From NCBI GenBank assembly GCA_036346375.1, contig CM070515.1:10810423-10874422 (forward strand): a stretch of 64,000 nucleotides of DNA, given 5' to 3'. The notes under the pieces are model-generated. The model made no database searches. It saw nothing but the letters and a program-made list of their open reading frames with translations, and was not told where the DNA came from. The stretch is from Guadua angustifolia (lineage: Eukaryota > Streptophyta > Magnoliopsida > Poales > Poaceae). The position numbers were made by a program, and so were the translations under genes. This document shows, piece by piece, positions 45,586-56,661 of this stretch (the first letter of the stretch is position 1; each line of letters starts with the position of its first letter).

Positions 45586-46429
45586 AGACGGCACGATGCT
45601 ATCCGATATTGAAGGGATAAAGTAGTAATAATTTAAATTAAACTACTCTTTTCATCAACACTGCAAGCATTCTAACTTTCAACGGCAAAGGGGTGTGGCT
45701 TGATCATTAAAATCCTTCACTTAAGAGGACATACGTCTATTACTCGCCAGTCCAGGGTCTAACCTGGATACACGTTCTCTCCCTGTTATTTTTTCTCACT
45801 GTTTTGATTTTCGGTCTCTTTTTCCCTAAATATTATTCATAAGATCGGTAGTTCTTGTATAAACTGATTGTGCAGTGCAAGTTAAACACAGTTTTACGGT
45901 CGAAGTTAAATGAGATTTGCTACGGATATCTCAGGAACGGTAAACACGGTTGATATGCACACTGATTGAAGGGTAGCACAAATTTAACATGGATTTATAC
46001 CCCAGCAGGATCATATATGCGGTACATGCAGTCGCCTTTTAATTAGCCAGCATACTCGTGTCAGAAGCAGCCAAAGTTCTCTAGAGTCTAGACTAGCAGC
46101 CATTTAACTGCTCAATTTACTGCGTAAATATTCAATTCCATCCAGTAGGCTAGTCTAGGAGTAGGCGCATATTTAATAGGGCGCTTCAATGAAAAAATGC
46201 CTCCCAAAAAACACTGTGAACGTGCAAGTTTGCAAACCAAAATTTTCCATGTGGAGGAGCTGCGCGACGAACGCATGACTGAAACAACAATTAGGAACAT
46301 TGGATTTTTAGATTATGGGATTCTACTAGGCGGCTGTGTGCAATTGCAGAGGCCGGATTTTATCCTTTATCTAAAAAAAATAGGATTCTACTAGGAATTT
46401 TTCCCTTGGAACATTTAAAAATTCCTATA
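45586..46429. other. spacer, no gene seen
   Basis: Moderately AT-rich. A 65-aa plus-strand frame at 46197 shows nothing recognisable. Confidence 0.4.
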
Positions 46430-46931
46430 GAGACTGTTTGGTTGCCTGTATACACAGAGATTTGTATCTACAAATGAAAATTTTTGTTTTTCTCATGTTT
46501 AGTTGTCTGCATCTAGTTTTGAGTCTGACTCTCTGGATGTAAGATTCTCCATACAGCTTGGCTCTGGAGATACGAAGAAAATGAGCATATCTCTGGATGC
46601 AGAGCATGACAGCCTCGTGTTCTGCGCAAGAGGCCACTGTCAGCCACAATAGCAAACCATGTATACGGTGCTACGTAGGTATGTAAGTTTTCCTTTTTTT
46701 CTTTTTATTTATATCTTTTGATTAGCATCTCTAATTACCGAACCGATTTCAAAAATGTGTTCTTAACATTTTTTTCGAACAAAACTATACCACATTTGCT
46801 ATATAAATTTCAAAATACCTACCTACTAAACACTCAACCAAACACCATCTCTGCATCTGTGCATCCCGTATCCCATCAGTCTGGTTGAGTCGAACAGATC
46901 AAACTCATGAGAGAAAGCAACCAAATAGCCC
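46430..46931. mobile_element. putative TIR element, 502 bp (class uncertain)
   Basis: Left end gagactgtttggttgcc and the complement of the right end, gggctatttggttgct, agree at most positions. Flanking tata occurs on both sides (46426-46429, 46932-46935). Blocks about ctctggatgcagagcatg (left) and ctctgcatctgtgcatcc (right) are also complementary. The gtttggttgc-type ends recall Tourist- or hAT-type MITEs, but the duplication is too short to decide. Confidence 0.5.
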
Positions 46932-46935
46932 TATA

Positions 46936-47439
46936 ATAACGTCTCCGTTCCTTCACTTTTTTGAGGATTCTAAACATTTGCCCAGACCTCTTGTTTTCAT
47001 TTCATTTGAGAAGTTCAAGGCAACATCTCTCTGTAATTTTCTCTCCTCTTCTCTCTATTCTAAGATGCATTTCCCTTAACATTTCCTACAGTTTTCCTGT
47101 GCACTATCGAAACACCCCTATTGATTAATTCCTGCTTTTCCAATTCCTATAGGATTTCACTCATGTTTCTGCGTTCTAAAAATTTGGTGATGAATCCCCC
47201 TAAGAAAAAATTGGTGATGAATCAGAGAGGAATGCTAGCTTAGCGTTAGCTGTATCCTGTATGGCTTTTGTTCAGACGCGGCACCTCATCTAAGTGAGCT
47301 CTTCTTTAGTAATGTATGACTATTTTGATGTCAACTTTAAACTAGCAAATTTAAGCATATCTTTCTAAGATGTCATATGCCTCTTCTCTATCCATCTCCT
47401 CTTTTCTTTTTCCTACTAACTTCTCCCACACACTTCCTC
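46936..47439. other. spacer, no gene seen
   Basis: AT-rich with ctcttctct runs. No supported feature. Confidence 0.35.
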
Positions 47440-47960
47440 TCTCTCTACCAAAAAATTAAAATTAGAACATTTAAACTTTAAAAAAATTAAATAGAAAGTT
47501 TCGACTCAAAAAATTAACTCATAAATTAAAATAAAAACCAAAAAGAAAGTTTCAACTCGAAAAGTTTCAAATCGAATAAAATTTTAACTCAAAAAGTTTC
47601 AACATAAAAGATTTTAAATTGAAGATTTCAAACCAAAAAGTTTCAAATCGAAAAGCTTCTTCTCGAAAAATTTCAAACCGATTTTTTCAACTCAGAAAAC
47701 TTTCAATTCAAAAGTTTCCGGTTCAAAAAGTTTTGATTCAAAAAACGAAAAGTTTCGATTTAAAATTCAAGTAGAAAAATTTTGGACCAAAAAAATTCAA
47801 TGGGAAAGTTCCAACTCAAAAAAATATATAAATAAAAAAATCAAATTAAAAAGTTTCAACACAAAAAAATTGAAAAACAAAAAAATCAACTTTGAAAACA
47901 TTCAATTCAACAGCTTCCGAATAAGTGTCTATTCAACTAACTTTCGAAAGTTATTGAAAA
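47440..47960. repeat. degenerate short-unit array (aaaagtttcaactc type)
   Basis: About 500 bp of loosely repeated units such as aaaagtttcaactcgaaa, aaaagtttcaaatcgaa and aaaagttttgattcaaa, mostly 12-20 bp. Low complexity, purine-rich on this strand. No gene. Confidence 0.65.
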
Positions 47961-48807
47961 ATACTTGTTTCCAGAACTTAAAGGAAAATTTTGAAATACA
48001 AAAATTATTTTGAATTTGAAAGGAAGGGAATGGAGGAGGAAAGGGATGTCATTGTCGTAAGGAGAGGGTCTTTTAGAGAGAGACTGATATCACTTGTCAC
48101 AAGAAAGGAGCCTTTGAGGAATAAGTGTTGCCACCTATTTATTATAAGGAGAAGATATCTTCAATAAATCTTTGACGAGGATGATTTTAACTTAACAATT
48201 CTCTCCTCGGTATGCATGGCTTATGGTTTGGGCTTACCGGGACCCTAGCTTTAACATTAGCTAGGACGGTCCTCCTACGAGAGACACTAATGATGGGGTG
48301 TTGCACTAATGACGAGGTGTTGTGAACTGAGGCGACGATAGCCCACTGGCCACCTGATTATTAGTAGGTGACAGGGAAATAAACGATTATAATTTTAACA
48401 GTTGTATGAAAACCATTCGATAAAAAAAAAATAGATTAGGTCTTCTAGGGATACTGTTGCAAAGCACTATTAAAAAATCAAAACTCTTTGTTCTTTTGAT
48501 TGGACGGCCCTACCGTATGGAGACTGCTAACATGTAATCCTCGTAGGAACTGTACAGTAACGTTATCGGATGATGGACGGTCCGGGTTGGTAAACAGTCG
48601 GGTAGCCAGGAGGTCGAGATTGCCTTGTGTTTCTGAAAGCTAGGAGGTCGTGATGCGAACAATACTATTCCTTTTGGAATGAAAATAACAAGAAAATTAA
48701 AGCAACAGGAGTAGCATTTGAGTAATGTACTACTACTCCCGTGAATTGAAGAAGGAACGCCCGCGGTGACAATGCGAGGAGTACGTATATGTAAGTAAAC
48801 ACGGCAT
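47961..48807. other. spacer, no gene seen
   Basis: Unassigned. A 108-aa minus-strand frame (48510-48836) has no recognisable motif and runs into the TIR of the element at 48817. Confidence 0.35.
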
Positions 48808-49388
48808 GCACCGCAAGAATTTCTTTTATAATACATTTTTTATTTAAATTGCAAAATTATACCTAAAAAATTACAAAAATATACCTCAGTCACCCAATGG
48901 TTAGATGACAAGATAGTAAACAACAGAAAAATCCGACTCAACACCGTCTGTCGCCAAATAAAAAAGAAAAATATCTCTGTTACCCAACTATTGGGCGAGA
49001 GAAATATCTCATCAATTCATTTGAAGACATATTTCTGTCGCCCAATAGCTGGGTGACAAATATTTCTCTAAATAAATTATGAAAATTAGTAAATTATTTT
49101 TGGAGGAAACTAAATCTATGACGAACATTTTTACACTGATTTCATTCAAAAATTCTCTGTAACTTGTGAGCATTAATTATTGAAAGTCAGTGTTATTTTG
49201 ACAGTTGCTAGAATGTTAGAGTTCAAACTAGGATTCAATAAATTAAGAAAAATTCATATTTATCAGTGATAATTCATGTAGTATTTTACAAAATTATTAT
49301 TCAATATCTTTTGATTGACAAAAAAAATCAAAATTTGTTGTTCCTCATTCTCTTTCGGTATGCGGTAAATTTGACAACAAATCATAGT

Positions 49389-50180
49389 TGTCGGCGTACT
49401 ATACGCCAAGGTACCCTCTCCGCCACGGTCAAGAGGGGCCACGAGTGCCGAAGTGTGGCAGCTTGGCGGCGGTGAGACGACCAGCTCGATGCCAGCGATC
49501 GGGCCGTGTGTGGCAACTTGGCGAAAGGTGGGCGGCGGACCCGGCTAGCGGCCGGGTCAGGTGGTCACCGACGAGTCGAAGGTACTTAGGAGTCCGCCGT
49601 TGGTTAGGCATGGAGGCGTACGACGAAGGAGCGGGGGAGCTTTGCTTCGAAGTCTTCTCCCCCGACATACCATGTCAGAACCATTGAATGCGCATGACTC
49701 TGCCGACGGCATGATAATCTATCCCTCTGACGTCTTGCGTCTAACCCGTCGCATGCAAGTCGCCTCCTGGGCGGAGTCAGGTGGTGGCGCAAAGAATGAG
49801 GCTACAGCGATCGGTGTAATAAATGAAGTGTAATCAGTGTGATGTCATCTTCCCACTTGTCCGAGTCAGCCCAACCTATATAAGGGAACTCTGGTGCATG
49901 GGAAGGGGAGAGAGAGAGAAAAGACGAAGGGAGAAACCCAGAGACAGTGAGGATCAAGCAATCAGTGTAATCCACACAAAGCACATCAATAGGAGTTCAA
50001 GCAGGACGTAGAGTTGTTACCTGCATTGGGGGCCCGAACCTGGGTAATATCGGCGAGTTCTTGAATTTCTATCCGTGTTGATCCCTCGGGAGAACCCGTA
50101 AGCTGTCCTTCTGCGAAAACCCCCTCTATCAAACCCCAGACTCCATCTAGGGAGAAAACTGTTGGCGAAATACGCCGACA
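49389..50180 (+). mobile_element. solo LTR (792 bp) with 5-bp TSD
   Basis: Begins TGTCGGCGTA and ends TACGCCGACA, with perfect 5-bp direct repeats atagt (49384-49388, 50181-50185). It contains a TATA box TATATAAGG (49877-49885) and typical downstream text (gcccgaacctgggtaatatcggcgag, given here only as landmark). No internal domain is present, so two LTRs probably recombined and left one. It lies inside the MULE and is therefore younger. Confidence 0.9.
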
Positions 50181-50395
50181 ATAGTAAAACATTTATATTA
50201 CAATGTGCAGTAAGTACAACTACTACAGTTGCATAGTATATGAACAACACCAAAGATACAGAAGGAATTCACAGAACTGGGATACAACATAGGTACATGC
50301 CTCTGGTGAAGAATTAAGTCACAAAACCATATATTATATGGCTATGGTTGTCGGAATAGGGTATGGTCAAATAGACGATAGGGGTATATTGGTTC

Positions 50396-50674
50396 CTAAC
50401 GGGGCATTACATTTGGATACCTGATAGGGTTTAATGTAGTATCATCGTCAAGATTTAGAGGACTCCGAGAACGCAAGGTTTGTGGCCTAGATGGTATGAA
50501 ATCGTCGTCATCATCGTCATTTGTACGGTTAGGAGGTACCCCTCCTTCGGTGCTGGTTGGACATCCTCTTGTATTGTTGCTGGAACGGCTCTGTTGTAGT
50601 GCTTGAACGGGCAGTTCTGATAGTGCTTGAATGTCGAGGTATATGTAACGTGAAATCGTCATCATCATAGTCAT
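50396..50674 (-). pseudogene. acidic-repeat ORF inside the MULE, function unknown
   Basis: A 92-aa frame with an Asp run (DDDDDDFIPSRP) and polar, Ser/Arg-rich text. It lies between the solo LTR and the transposase relic. It could be the remains of a MULE-encoded or captured gene. No domain is recognised. Confidence 0.3.
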
Positions 50675-51509
50675 CGTCTGCGTTTTCTAGGCGAACCAGA
50701 CATCACACCCTGGGCGAGTAGCAGCAGTCCTGATGCTCGAAACCTACGAAACAAAAATATAAAATTAATATCAGCACCACACTAATTAATTAATATAAAT
50801 TGTGATACTACAACAAACATATTTAGAAATGTAAAGAAAAATATGTTAACTGGGGATCCAATGAGGATCAAGCATCTAGAGCTTTTGTGGTGTCCTCGGC
50901 CGTAGTACGCCGAGCTCTAGAGGATTCTGCCTCCTCTAGAAAAGTAGTGGCGAAATGGGTACGGTGACGACAATCAACGATCGGATCTAACAACTCAAAT
51001 GGCTAGTCGTTATCTCTATCCTAGTGAGCCATACTTGCAAATTAAAAAAATAAAAGTTATAATTAAAATGCGTATGGAAACAAATACGTACAAAAAAGTA
51101 TACAAGCATCATGACAGTATATAGAAACAAATGCGTATGAAAAACTATACAAGCATTGTAACAATACATAGAAACAAATGCGTACGAAAAACTATACATG
51201 CATCATAACAATATAGAGAAACAAATGCGTATGAAAGACCTGAAAAGCATCATAAGAATGCATAAAAACAAATTTCAACAATTTATCAAGCTACAACACT
51301 CACAACTATATGCAACTTGCTTACAGCTAGGTAAAAAACAGAGTTTATACAACACACATTATATCAATAAAATATAAATTTGATATATAACATATGATAA
51401 TTCAAATAGCTTCTCTAGTGGTATGATGAAGTCGACCACCACTCCTTGCAGACGACGATCCCTCCCATGCCATCAGGTTGCCATGATGCCATCTCCTACA
51501 TCTTATTCA

Positions 51510-51690
51510 TTTTGTGGCTAGCAGTTCTTGAACATATGTCCTGTAGGGTTGTATAATGAACATTTCTTCACGCGTTTACTCGCTTGGTTCTACTTACATA
51601 ATCTTTTGAACATATTCATCGGTTCTTTGTTCCTGAGTTGCTTATAGTAGTTCGCACCCAAATCCCTCATACACCATCGACTCTGCAAGT
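51510..51690 (-). pseudogene. possible MULE transposase C-terminal zinc-knuckle relic
   Basis: The minus strand reads ASKRVKKCSLYNPTGHMFKNC followed by a stop. It follows the C..C....H....C spacing of the zinc knuckle that ends many MULE transposases, with the second Cys replaced by Tyr. Upstream text is coding-like but short. The identification rests on this motif and on position inside a Mutator-type element. Confidence 0.4.
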
Positions 51691-52114
51691 CAGGCTATGG
51701 AAATAGCTCATCTTCCCCTGTTCCTTTTTCTCTCCTCTCCCTCCTTCCCTTTTTCTCTTCTCTCCCTCCCACTTCTCTCTTTTCTTTCCTCTCGGCTGGG
51801 CTGAAATGAGGTCTGGCCTGGTTATAGTGTGCGAGGCACACTTAAATAGCCATCCTCTGTCGTCAAACTAACGTTGATTTATTGAATGTAACCGTCTAGT
51901 TTGGCAAAAGAGGGAGCTGACATGGTTTCGAGCTGACGTGGAACTTTGTCGCCTGTTGATTTGGCGACGTGATGGTCTATCACCCATTGGTTCGGCGATA
52001 TTTTGTTGTCGCCTTTTGAACAGCCGACAGAGGTGTATTTTTAGCAATTTTGTTTAGAGATATATTTTTATAATTTGAATAAAAATGTATTATTAAAAAA
52101 ATTCTGCACTGCAA

Positions 52115-52534
52115 TATGCTCGGCGCTGATCGATGAAAAGCGAGAGACAAAGACGGCATTTAAGCTTGGCACATGTGTGATGTGTGTGTATGTCCTGTGC
52201 AGGCGGCAAGCGTTGCAAGACAGTCCTCCTGGTCTTTCCGGGCGGATGGCCAACCGCTGGCAGCATGCCAGCATGTATGTTCACGCAAGCAGAGAAGGCT
52301 GGATGCACATATGCATGGCATTTTGCCGTACGCCGAAGCCAGCATATGCATGCACGTACCATCTCTCGGCATGCAGGCAGCTACTTACTAGCTAGCTAGT
52401 GCTACACGCATCCCCCTTCTATCTATCTGAATCAAATCAGCTGCCTGCAGCTCGCCCAGAGCCTCAGACCCAGTTGCTGCAGATACCACTGTCCTGTCAG
52501 TCGCGCTACGTGTGTATACACTTGCGGACTTGTG
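52115..52534. other. MULE right flank, rich in catgca motifs; no gene supported
   Basis: Moderately GC-rich with several tgcatgc/catgca (RY-type) strings near 52310-52375. Overlapping frames on both strands (up to 106 aa) cover it, but none shows a known motif. Confidence 0.3.
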
Positions 52535-52656
52535 GTTAACAGTATTACAATAACCCAAACATAATAAATACAGTCGAAGTAGAGATGATCATAATGTTAC
52601 CAGTATTACAATAACCCGTACGTAATAAATACCGTCAAAGTACGGATGATCATATG
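52535..52656 (+). repeat. tandem duplication, 2 x 61 bp
   Basis: gttaacagtattacaataac at 52535 is repeated as gttaccagtattacaataac at 52596, and similarity continues through aataaata and gatgatcata. The two units differ at about eight positions. Confidence 0.8.
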
Positions 52657-52988
52657 CAGCTGGCAGTTTAATGCGAACTTTTAACTAGGGCCCCCTAAAT
52701 TTAGTGTTTTAGTACTTCACTTTGTTCCCTTCGCAACCTTTGCTGTCTTATTTCTCAGTGAGGTCGAGGAGCAAGCAGCTCGATCATTGCAATTTGCAGC
52801 AGGAGCTGTACCTTGTTCTGACCGGAAGAATGATTATATCTACTGCAACAATCTGGCATATTGGGAATATCGATTATACCGGAAGATTTGCATTTTTCAG
52901 AGTGAGATGTTAATCGACGCTGGAGATTTGGCCCAGGATCTGCCGAATAATTAACGACAAGGTTTTAAATTTCGTTTTCAGACTGAAT
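52657..52988. other. spacer, no gene seen
   Basis: No supported feature. The right end (gttttaaatttcgttttcagactg) looks like the edge of the AT-rich repeat family. Confidence 0.3.
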
Positions 52989-53000
52989 TTTGGAGACTAT

Positions 53001-53531
53001 ATTATGAATTTGTGGCTCGTTATTGGATTTGCAATAAGAAAAATACTGCTTTGAATACTATACGTGCTTCTGGTGGTCGGCTGGAGGGTGGTGTTATCAC
53101 CTGAGTTCTTTTTTTTGTTGTTTTCGGTCTTGTTGTGCTGGCTTCAGCTGAATGAAGGAGGTCCTGGCGCTGGAGATTGTTGCTGCTGGAGGCTGTGTCC
53201 CAAGTGGCCTGTTCTCTGCGTTCATATTTTGGGAAAGATGATGGAGGGGCTTTTGCAAATTATCAAATGGATAGTTTCTGAGTTTTCATAGTGATTGTTA
53301 TTTCGGGTGTGCTGTTACTTCTAAGTTCTAGTATCCCTGTTAGTCAGTGTTTGGTGAGTCTGCTAGATGGTTACTGTGTAAGTTCTTGGCTAAAATGTGT
53401 GGATGTTAGTGTTGGTTTACGGCTGTTGGCCGGGTTTTGGTGTGGTATGTTTTGGAACTCTTAACTCTTTCTATCCAGTTTCTTGAATGGAACTGAGACA
53501 TCTATTGATGTCCTGTTGATCTAAAAAAAAA
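53001..53531 (+). mobile_element. LINE 3' fragment (copy 5) with 12-bp TSD
   Basis: 531 bp of LINE 3' UTR ending in a poly-A (53523-53531) after tgaatggaactgagacatc...gtcctgttgatct, typical of plant LINE tails. A 12-bp direct repeat tttggagactat flanks it (52989-53000, 53532-53543). Severe 5' truncation leaves no coding sequence. Confidence 0.87.
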
Positions 53532-53543
53532 TTTGGAGACTAT

Positions 53544-54010
53544 CGAAATCCAAAATTTCGATAGGATTTTGAAATTTTAGATGAAATCTATAAAGTAAAA
53601 TTCAAATCCGATTTTTTAACAAGGTTCTTCAAGATTTTGGCAGAAATTGCTAAAATCTCGGCAAATGTTAACCTAATAAAAATGATTCAAATCACGTTAG
53701 AAAATTTTGAAATTTTTTGTGGCTAGTCCTAACGCATCCACTGATGTTCTTAAAAAATTTTCAGATGATAATCAATCCTGAGAATTTTCAAACATTCTGA
53801 CTGTGATATTGTCCTGATAAAAAGTGAGTACATGTATTGCTTCCATAGATTTAATTGAACAATCAAAACACATTTAGAATTTTTGAAATATTTAGAGAAA
53901 GGTGCTAAGGTAATACTTAAACTCTCCAAAAAATTCTGCATCATGATCATGCTTAAACGAATTTATAAAATTCTGACAAAATTACTACCTCATTTATGTT
54001 ACTTTTGTTT
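53544..54010 (-). repeat. AT-rich dispersed repeat, copy C (opposite strand)
   Basis: The block cactgatgttcttaaaaaattttcagatgataatcaatcc is, in reverse complement, the unit core of copies A and B. LINE copy 5 inserted at its edge. No coding. Confidence 0.6.
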
Positions 54011-54029
54011 TTCATTTTTCAATGATAAC

Positions 54030-54120
54030 TGTCGGGATCCGAATATACAAATCCAGACCTCTGTGTATACCACACTAGTTCATAATCACGCCAATACATA
54101 CAATGGCAATATATATTAAT
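54030..54120 (-). repeat. diverged relic of a gypsy-type LTR end
   Basis: TGTCGGGATCCGAATATAC, then gtgtatacca.actagtt.ata.atcacgc, corresponds in reverse complement to the end of the gypsy LTR (30200-30285). Only the end is clearly recognisable; the rest of the LTR may extend to about 54680 but is too diverged for me to follow. Confidence 0.45.
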
Positions 54121-54683
54121 ATCACAAATATACACAACGAAAACATAATAAAATACTTCATTTGTTGAATATAAATCTATTGACTGGTCTTATGGTCGAC
54201 TTTACAGAACTATGCCACGTAGAGTTAAGCTATAAATATTAAAAATGCAGTGGAAGAGAAACGTAGATAAATCTTTCAGTATGTCACAGGCAACTGATAA
54301 GACTCATATCTTGGATGTTCGTCTCCTCCTGATACTTCTTCTCTAGAGTTGACGTGAACTCCTCTTCAACGGATGATTTTGTTGCGGTAAGAATGAATAC
54401 ATAAAGAGCACTCAATAGGTTGTGCACAGAATACAATTCTATTATAACTATATGTAAGGTGTATTCCAATGAATAGCTACTATGGTTATTTTGCAACAAG
54501 CAGTATTTACAAATGAATACAACAAATAGAATGAAACTTTAGTAAAATAAATAACAATAATAAGTAACTTTAAAGTATTTCTTAAGTAAAATATAGCACA
54601 CAGACGTCGTCAATTTTCAAACTTTCCAATGGCATGTACTTCCTCACCCCCTAAGTTTTATTTTACAAAATCTAACCCTTGAC
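54121..54683. other. AT-rich spacer, possibly decayed LTR
   Basis: Follows the LTR-like end. No gene is seen. Confidence 0.3.
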
Positions 54684-55702
54684 CATGGTTATCACGGCGT
54701 CCTAGCGAGACGAGTCACCTCTGGGGCGCTTGGACGCCTTGGCGATAGTTGGGCGACCAACTAATACAAATATAGTTCAAGTTTCCTATGTACAAAATCA
54801 TAATTCAAGCTCAAATATAGTAGGAGTGAGGAGTGATTTGTAGTACCTTGTATATAGCATGCTAGTATCACTGGACTCGCCAACGACGGCACTTGTTGCT
54901 TGATCAACTATGCATGTATATGTCTTGTACAAAACAATTTGCAGCACCAGCATCATTATCAATTAGTGCAGTTCAACAATCAACACTACTCGTACTTAGT
55001 TGAATTGTTATCAATTAGTGCAGCACACTGTTATCAAGGAGCTTGACCCACTGAGCTGCATCCCAATTTGCAAGTCCCCAACATCTCGAGTTGCAGTTCA
55101 TCGAGCCACCGGCCACCGAGCAAGAGGCCAGCGATAGCCCAACACCGAGTGCATCAGCCAAGCAAGAGGAGAAGCATCGACTCTGCTGGACTTCCTCGGT
55201 GAACGGGGAGAAACAAGAGGAGAAGCTGAGAGCCGAAGGCAGACGGGGATGGGGAGGCGGAGGGGGAAGCCGGAACCGGGAGACAGAGACGGAGGGGAAG
55301 GCGGGACCAGGAGGGGGAGGGGGAAACTAGGATTGGGAGGCGGACGGGGAGGGGGAGGCGGATGGGGAGGAGGAAGGGGCTTTCCTGTGGCGGCAGTGAC
55401 GGCGGCGAAGTTGCTAGCGCCGTTGCTTGCTAGGGTTTCTCCGCTCGGTGAGTCTTTTTTCCGTGCTCTAATAGTTCAGTCCCCAGTGCTTAAATAGCTA
55501 GACTCAGTCCAGTCCAGACGGCTGCCAGGACGCCTAGACATCCACGTCGTGATGCTAGGACATCCAGACGACAGCCTGGTCGTCTTCAGGCAAGGCGCCA
55601 GGCCATGGCCCCTCCAGCCAGCCGCCTGGACGCCTAGTCGGTGCCTAGTCGTCGCCTAGGCGATGCCGTAATAACAGTCAAGGCGATGTCGTAATAACAG
55701 TG
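54684..55702. mobile_element. hAT-type element, 1.0 kb, 8-bp TSD, G-rich interior
   Basis: Left end CATGGTTATCACGGCGTC and the complement of the right end, CACTGTTATTACGACATC, agree at 14 of 18 positions. Perfect 8-bp direct repeats cccttgac flank it (54676-54683, 55703-55710). The right subterminal part has many cgcctag/ctaggcg repeats. The interior includes a G-rich stretch (55240-55378). No transposase is seen. Confidence 0.82.
55091..55330 (+). other. short polar ORF inside the hAT-type element
   Basis: A 79-aa frame with SDSPTPSASAKQEEKHRLC followed by a Gly/Arg-rich part produced by the G-rich tract. It may be captured exon sequence. No family is recognised and coding is uncertain. Confidence 0.25.
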
Positions 55703-55751
55703 CCCTTGACTGTAATTCTCAAGTATCGTCTATAGCTGGGAACATGACTAT

Positions 55752-56656
55752 TGTTGGCGTATTTTGCCTGACAGGACCCCATCAACGAACAGGGTTGACT
55801 ACTCCTAGGATGGAAGGTATGGTTCGGTAGAGGACGTCTTTGTGGCCGAAAACCCTAATGTCTCGCACGGTAGATCCCGGGGATCAACAGATCAATGGAC
55901 ACGGTGATGTACCCAGGTTCAGGCCTCCAGCGCGGGAAATAGCCCTACGTCCTGCTATGTCTTTGTTGAGGAAATATGGAGGCGATTACAATGGTTCTCC
56001 TGGTCGATTGTTTCTAGCCCTTTGCTTCTTCTTCTCAAACCTCCGACCTCCCTTCTCCATGCGCTGAGGCACCCTTATATAGACGGGCTGGCCCGGGTAG
56101 GTGAGAAGGTAACGCTATACTGATCTACAACTAATTAATTACACCCATCATTCGAGCCTTATCTCACTGACCCATGACTCATTTATTACGCCCGTCGTTG
56201 TAGCTTTGTCCTTCAAGCCTCATTTAATGCCACTGCGTGGCTTCGCCCGGTCCGCCTGAGATATGACACTCCTGCGACGGGTTTGGTGAGAGGCGTCAGA
56301 GAGATGGGCCGTCGTCAAGTCGATAGCAGAATTCTTCACAATTAATGGCCTTGACGCAGCATGTCAGGGTAAGGAGACTTTGAGGCGAAGCCTTCTCCTT
56401 ATTCCTTTGGTTGCCTCCGTGGCCGTCGAATGGGGCCCGATCGCCCACCTGCTCACCAAGCCACCACGTGGGCTTCTCGCCCGGCGGGCAGGGCATGGTC
56501 ACCCACCTGCCCGCCAGGGCGCCACATGGGCTTACCGCCCGGCGAGCAGGGCATAATCGCCCACCTGCTCGCTATGCTGCCATGCTGGGCCAGGCCGCTT
56601 CTTGGACCCACTAATTATGTGGCGGAGAGGGTACCCCGGTGCAAAGTACACCGACA
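55752..56656 (-). mobile_element. solo LTR, 905 bp, minus orientation
   Basis: On the minus strand it starts TGTCGGTGTACTTTGCACC and ends TACGCCAACA. A TATA box, TATATAAGG, lies at 56073-56081 on the minus strand, followed by leader text similar in style to the solo LTR at 49389-50180. Flanks are actat and attat (four of five match), a likely eroded 5-bp duplication. No internal domain. Confidence 0.75.
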
Positions 56657-56661
56657 ATTAT

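Larger units (their letters stand above)
48817..52105 (-). mobile_element. Mutator-like element (MULE), 3.3 kb, with solo LTR inside
   Basis: The left end (gaatttcttttataatacattttt) and the complement of the right end (gaatttttttaataatacattttt) agree, with gaps, over more than 100 bp, including the caccca.tggtt block about 80 bp inwards. A 9-bp direct repeat with one mismatch flanks it (gcaccgcaa 48808-48816, gcactgcaa 52106-52114). The interior holds a solo LTR (49389-50180) and about 1.7 kb of degenerate sequence with a zinc-knuckle-like relic on the minus strand. No intact transposase. Confidence 0.82.

Noticed and set aside
47440..47960. CRISPR-like or satellite array
   Set aside because: Units are short, degenerate and without spacers; it is low-complexity plant DNA.
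52115..52560. Possible miRNA precursor in the catgca-rich stretch
   Set aside because: No long complementary arms and no match that I recognise to conserved miRNA sequences.
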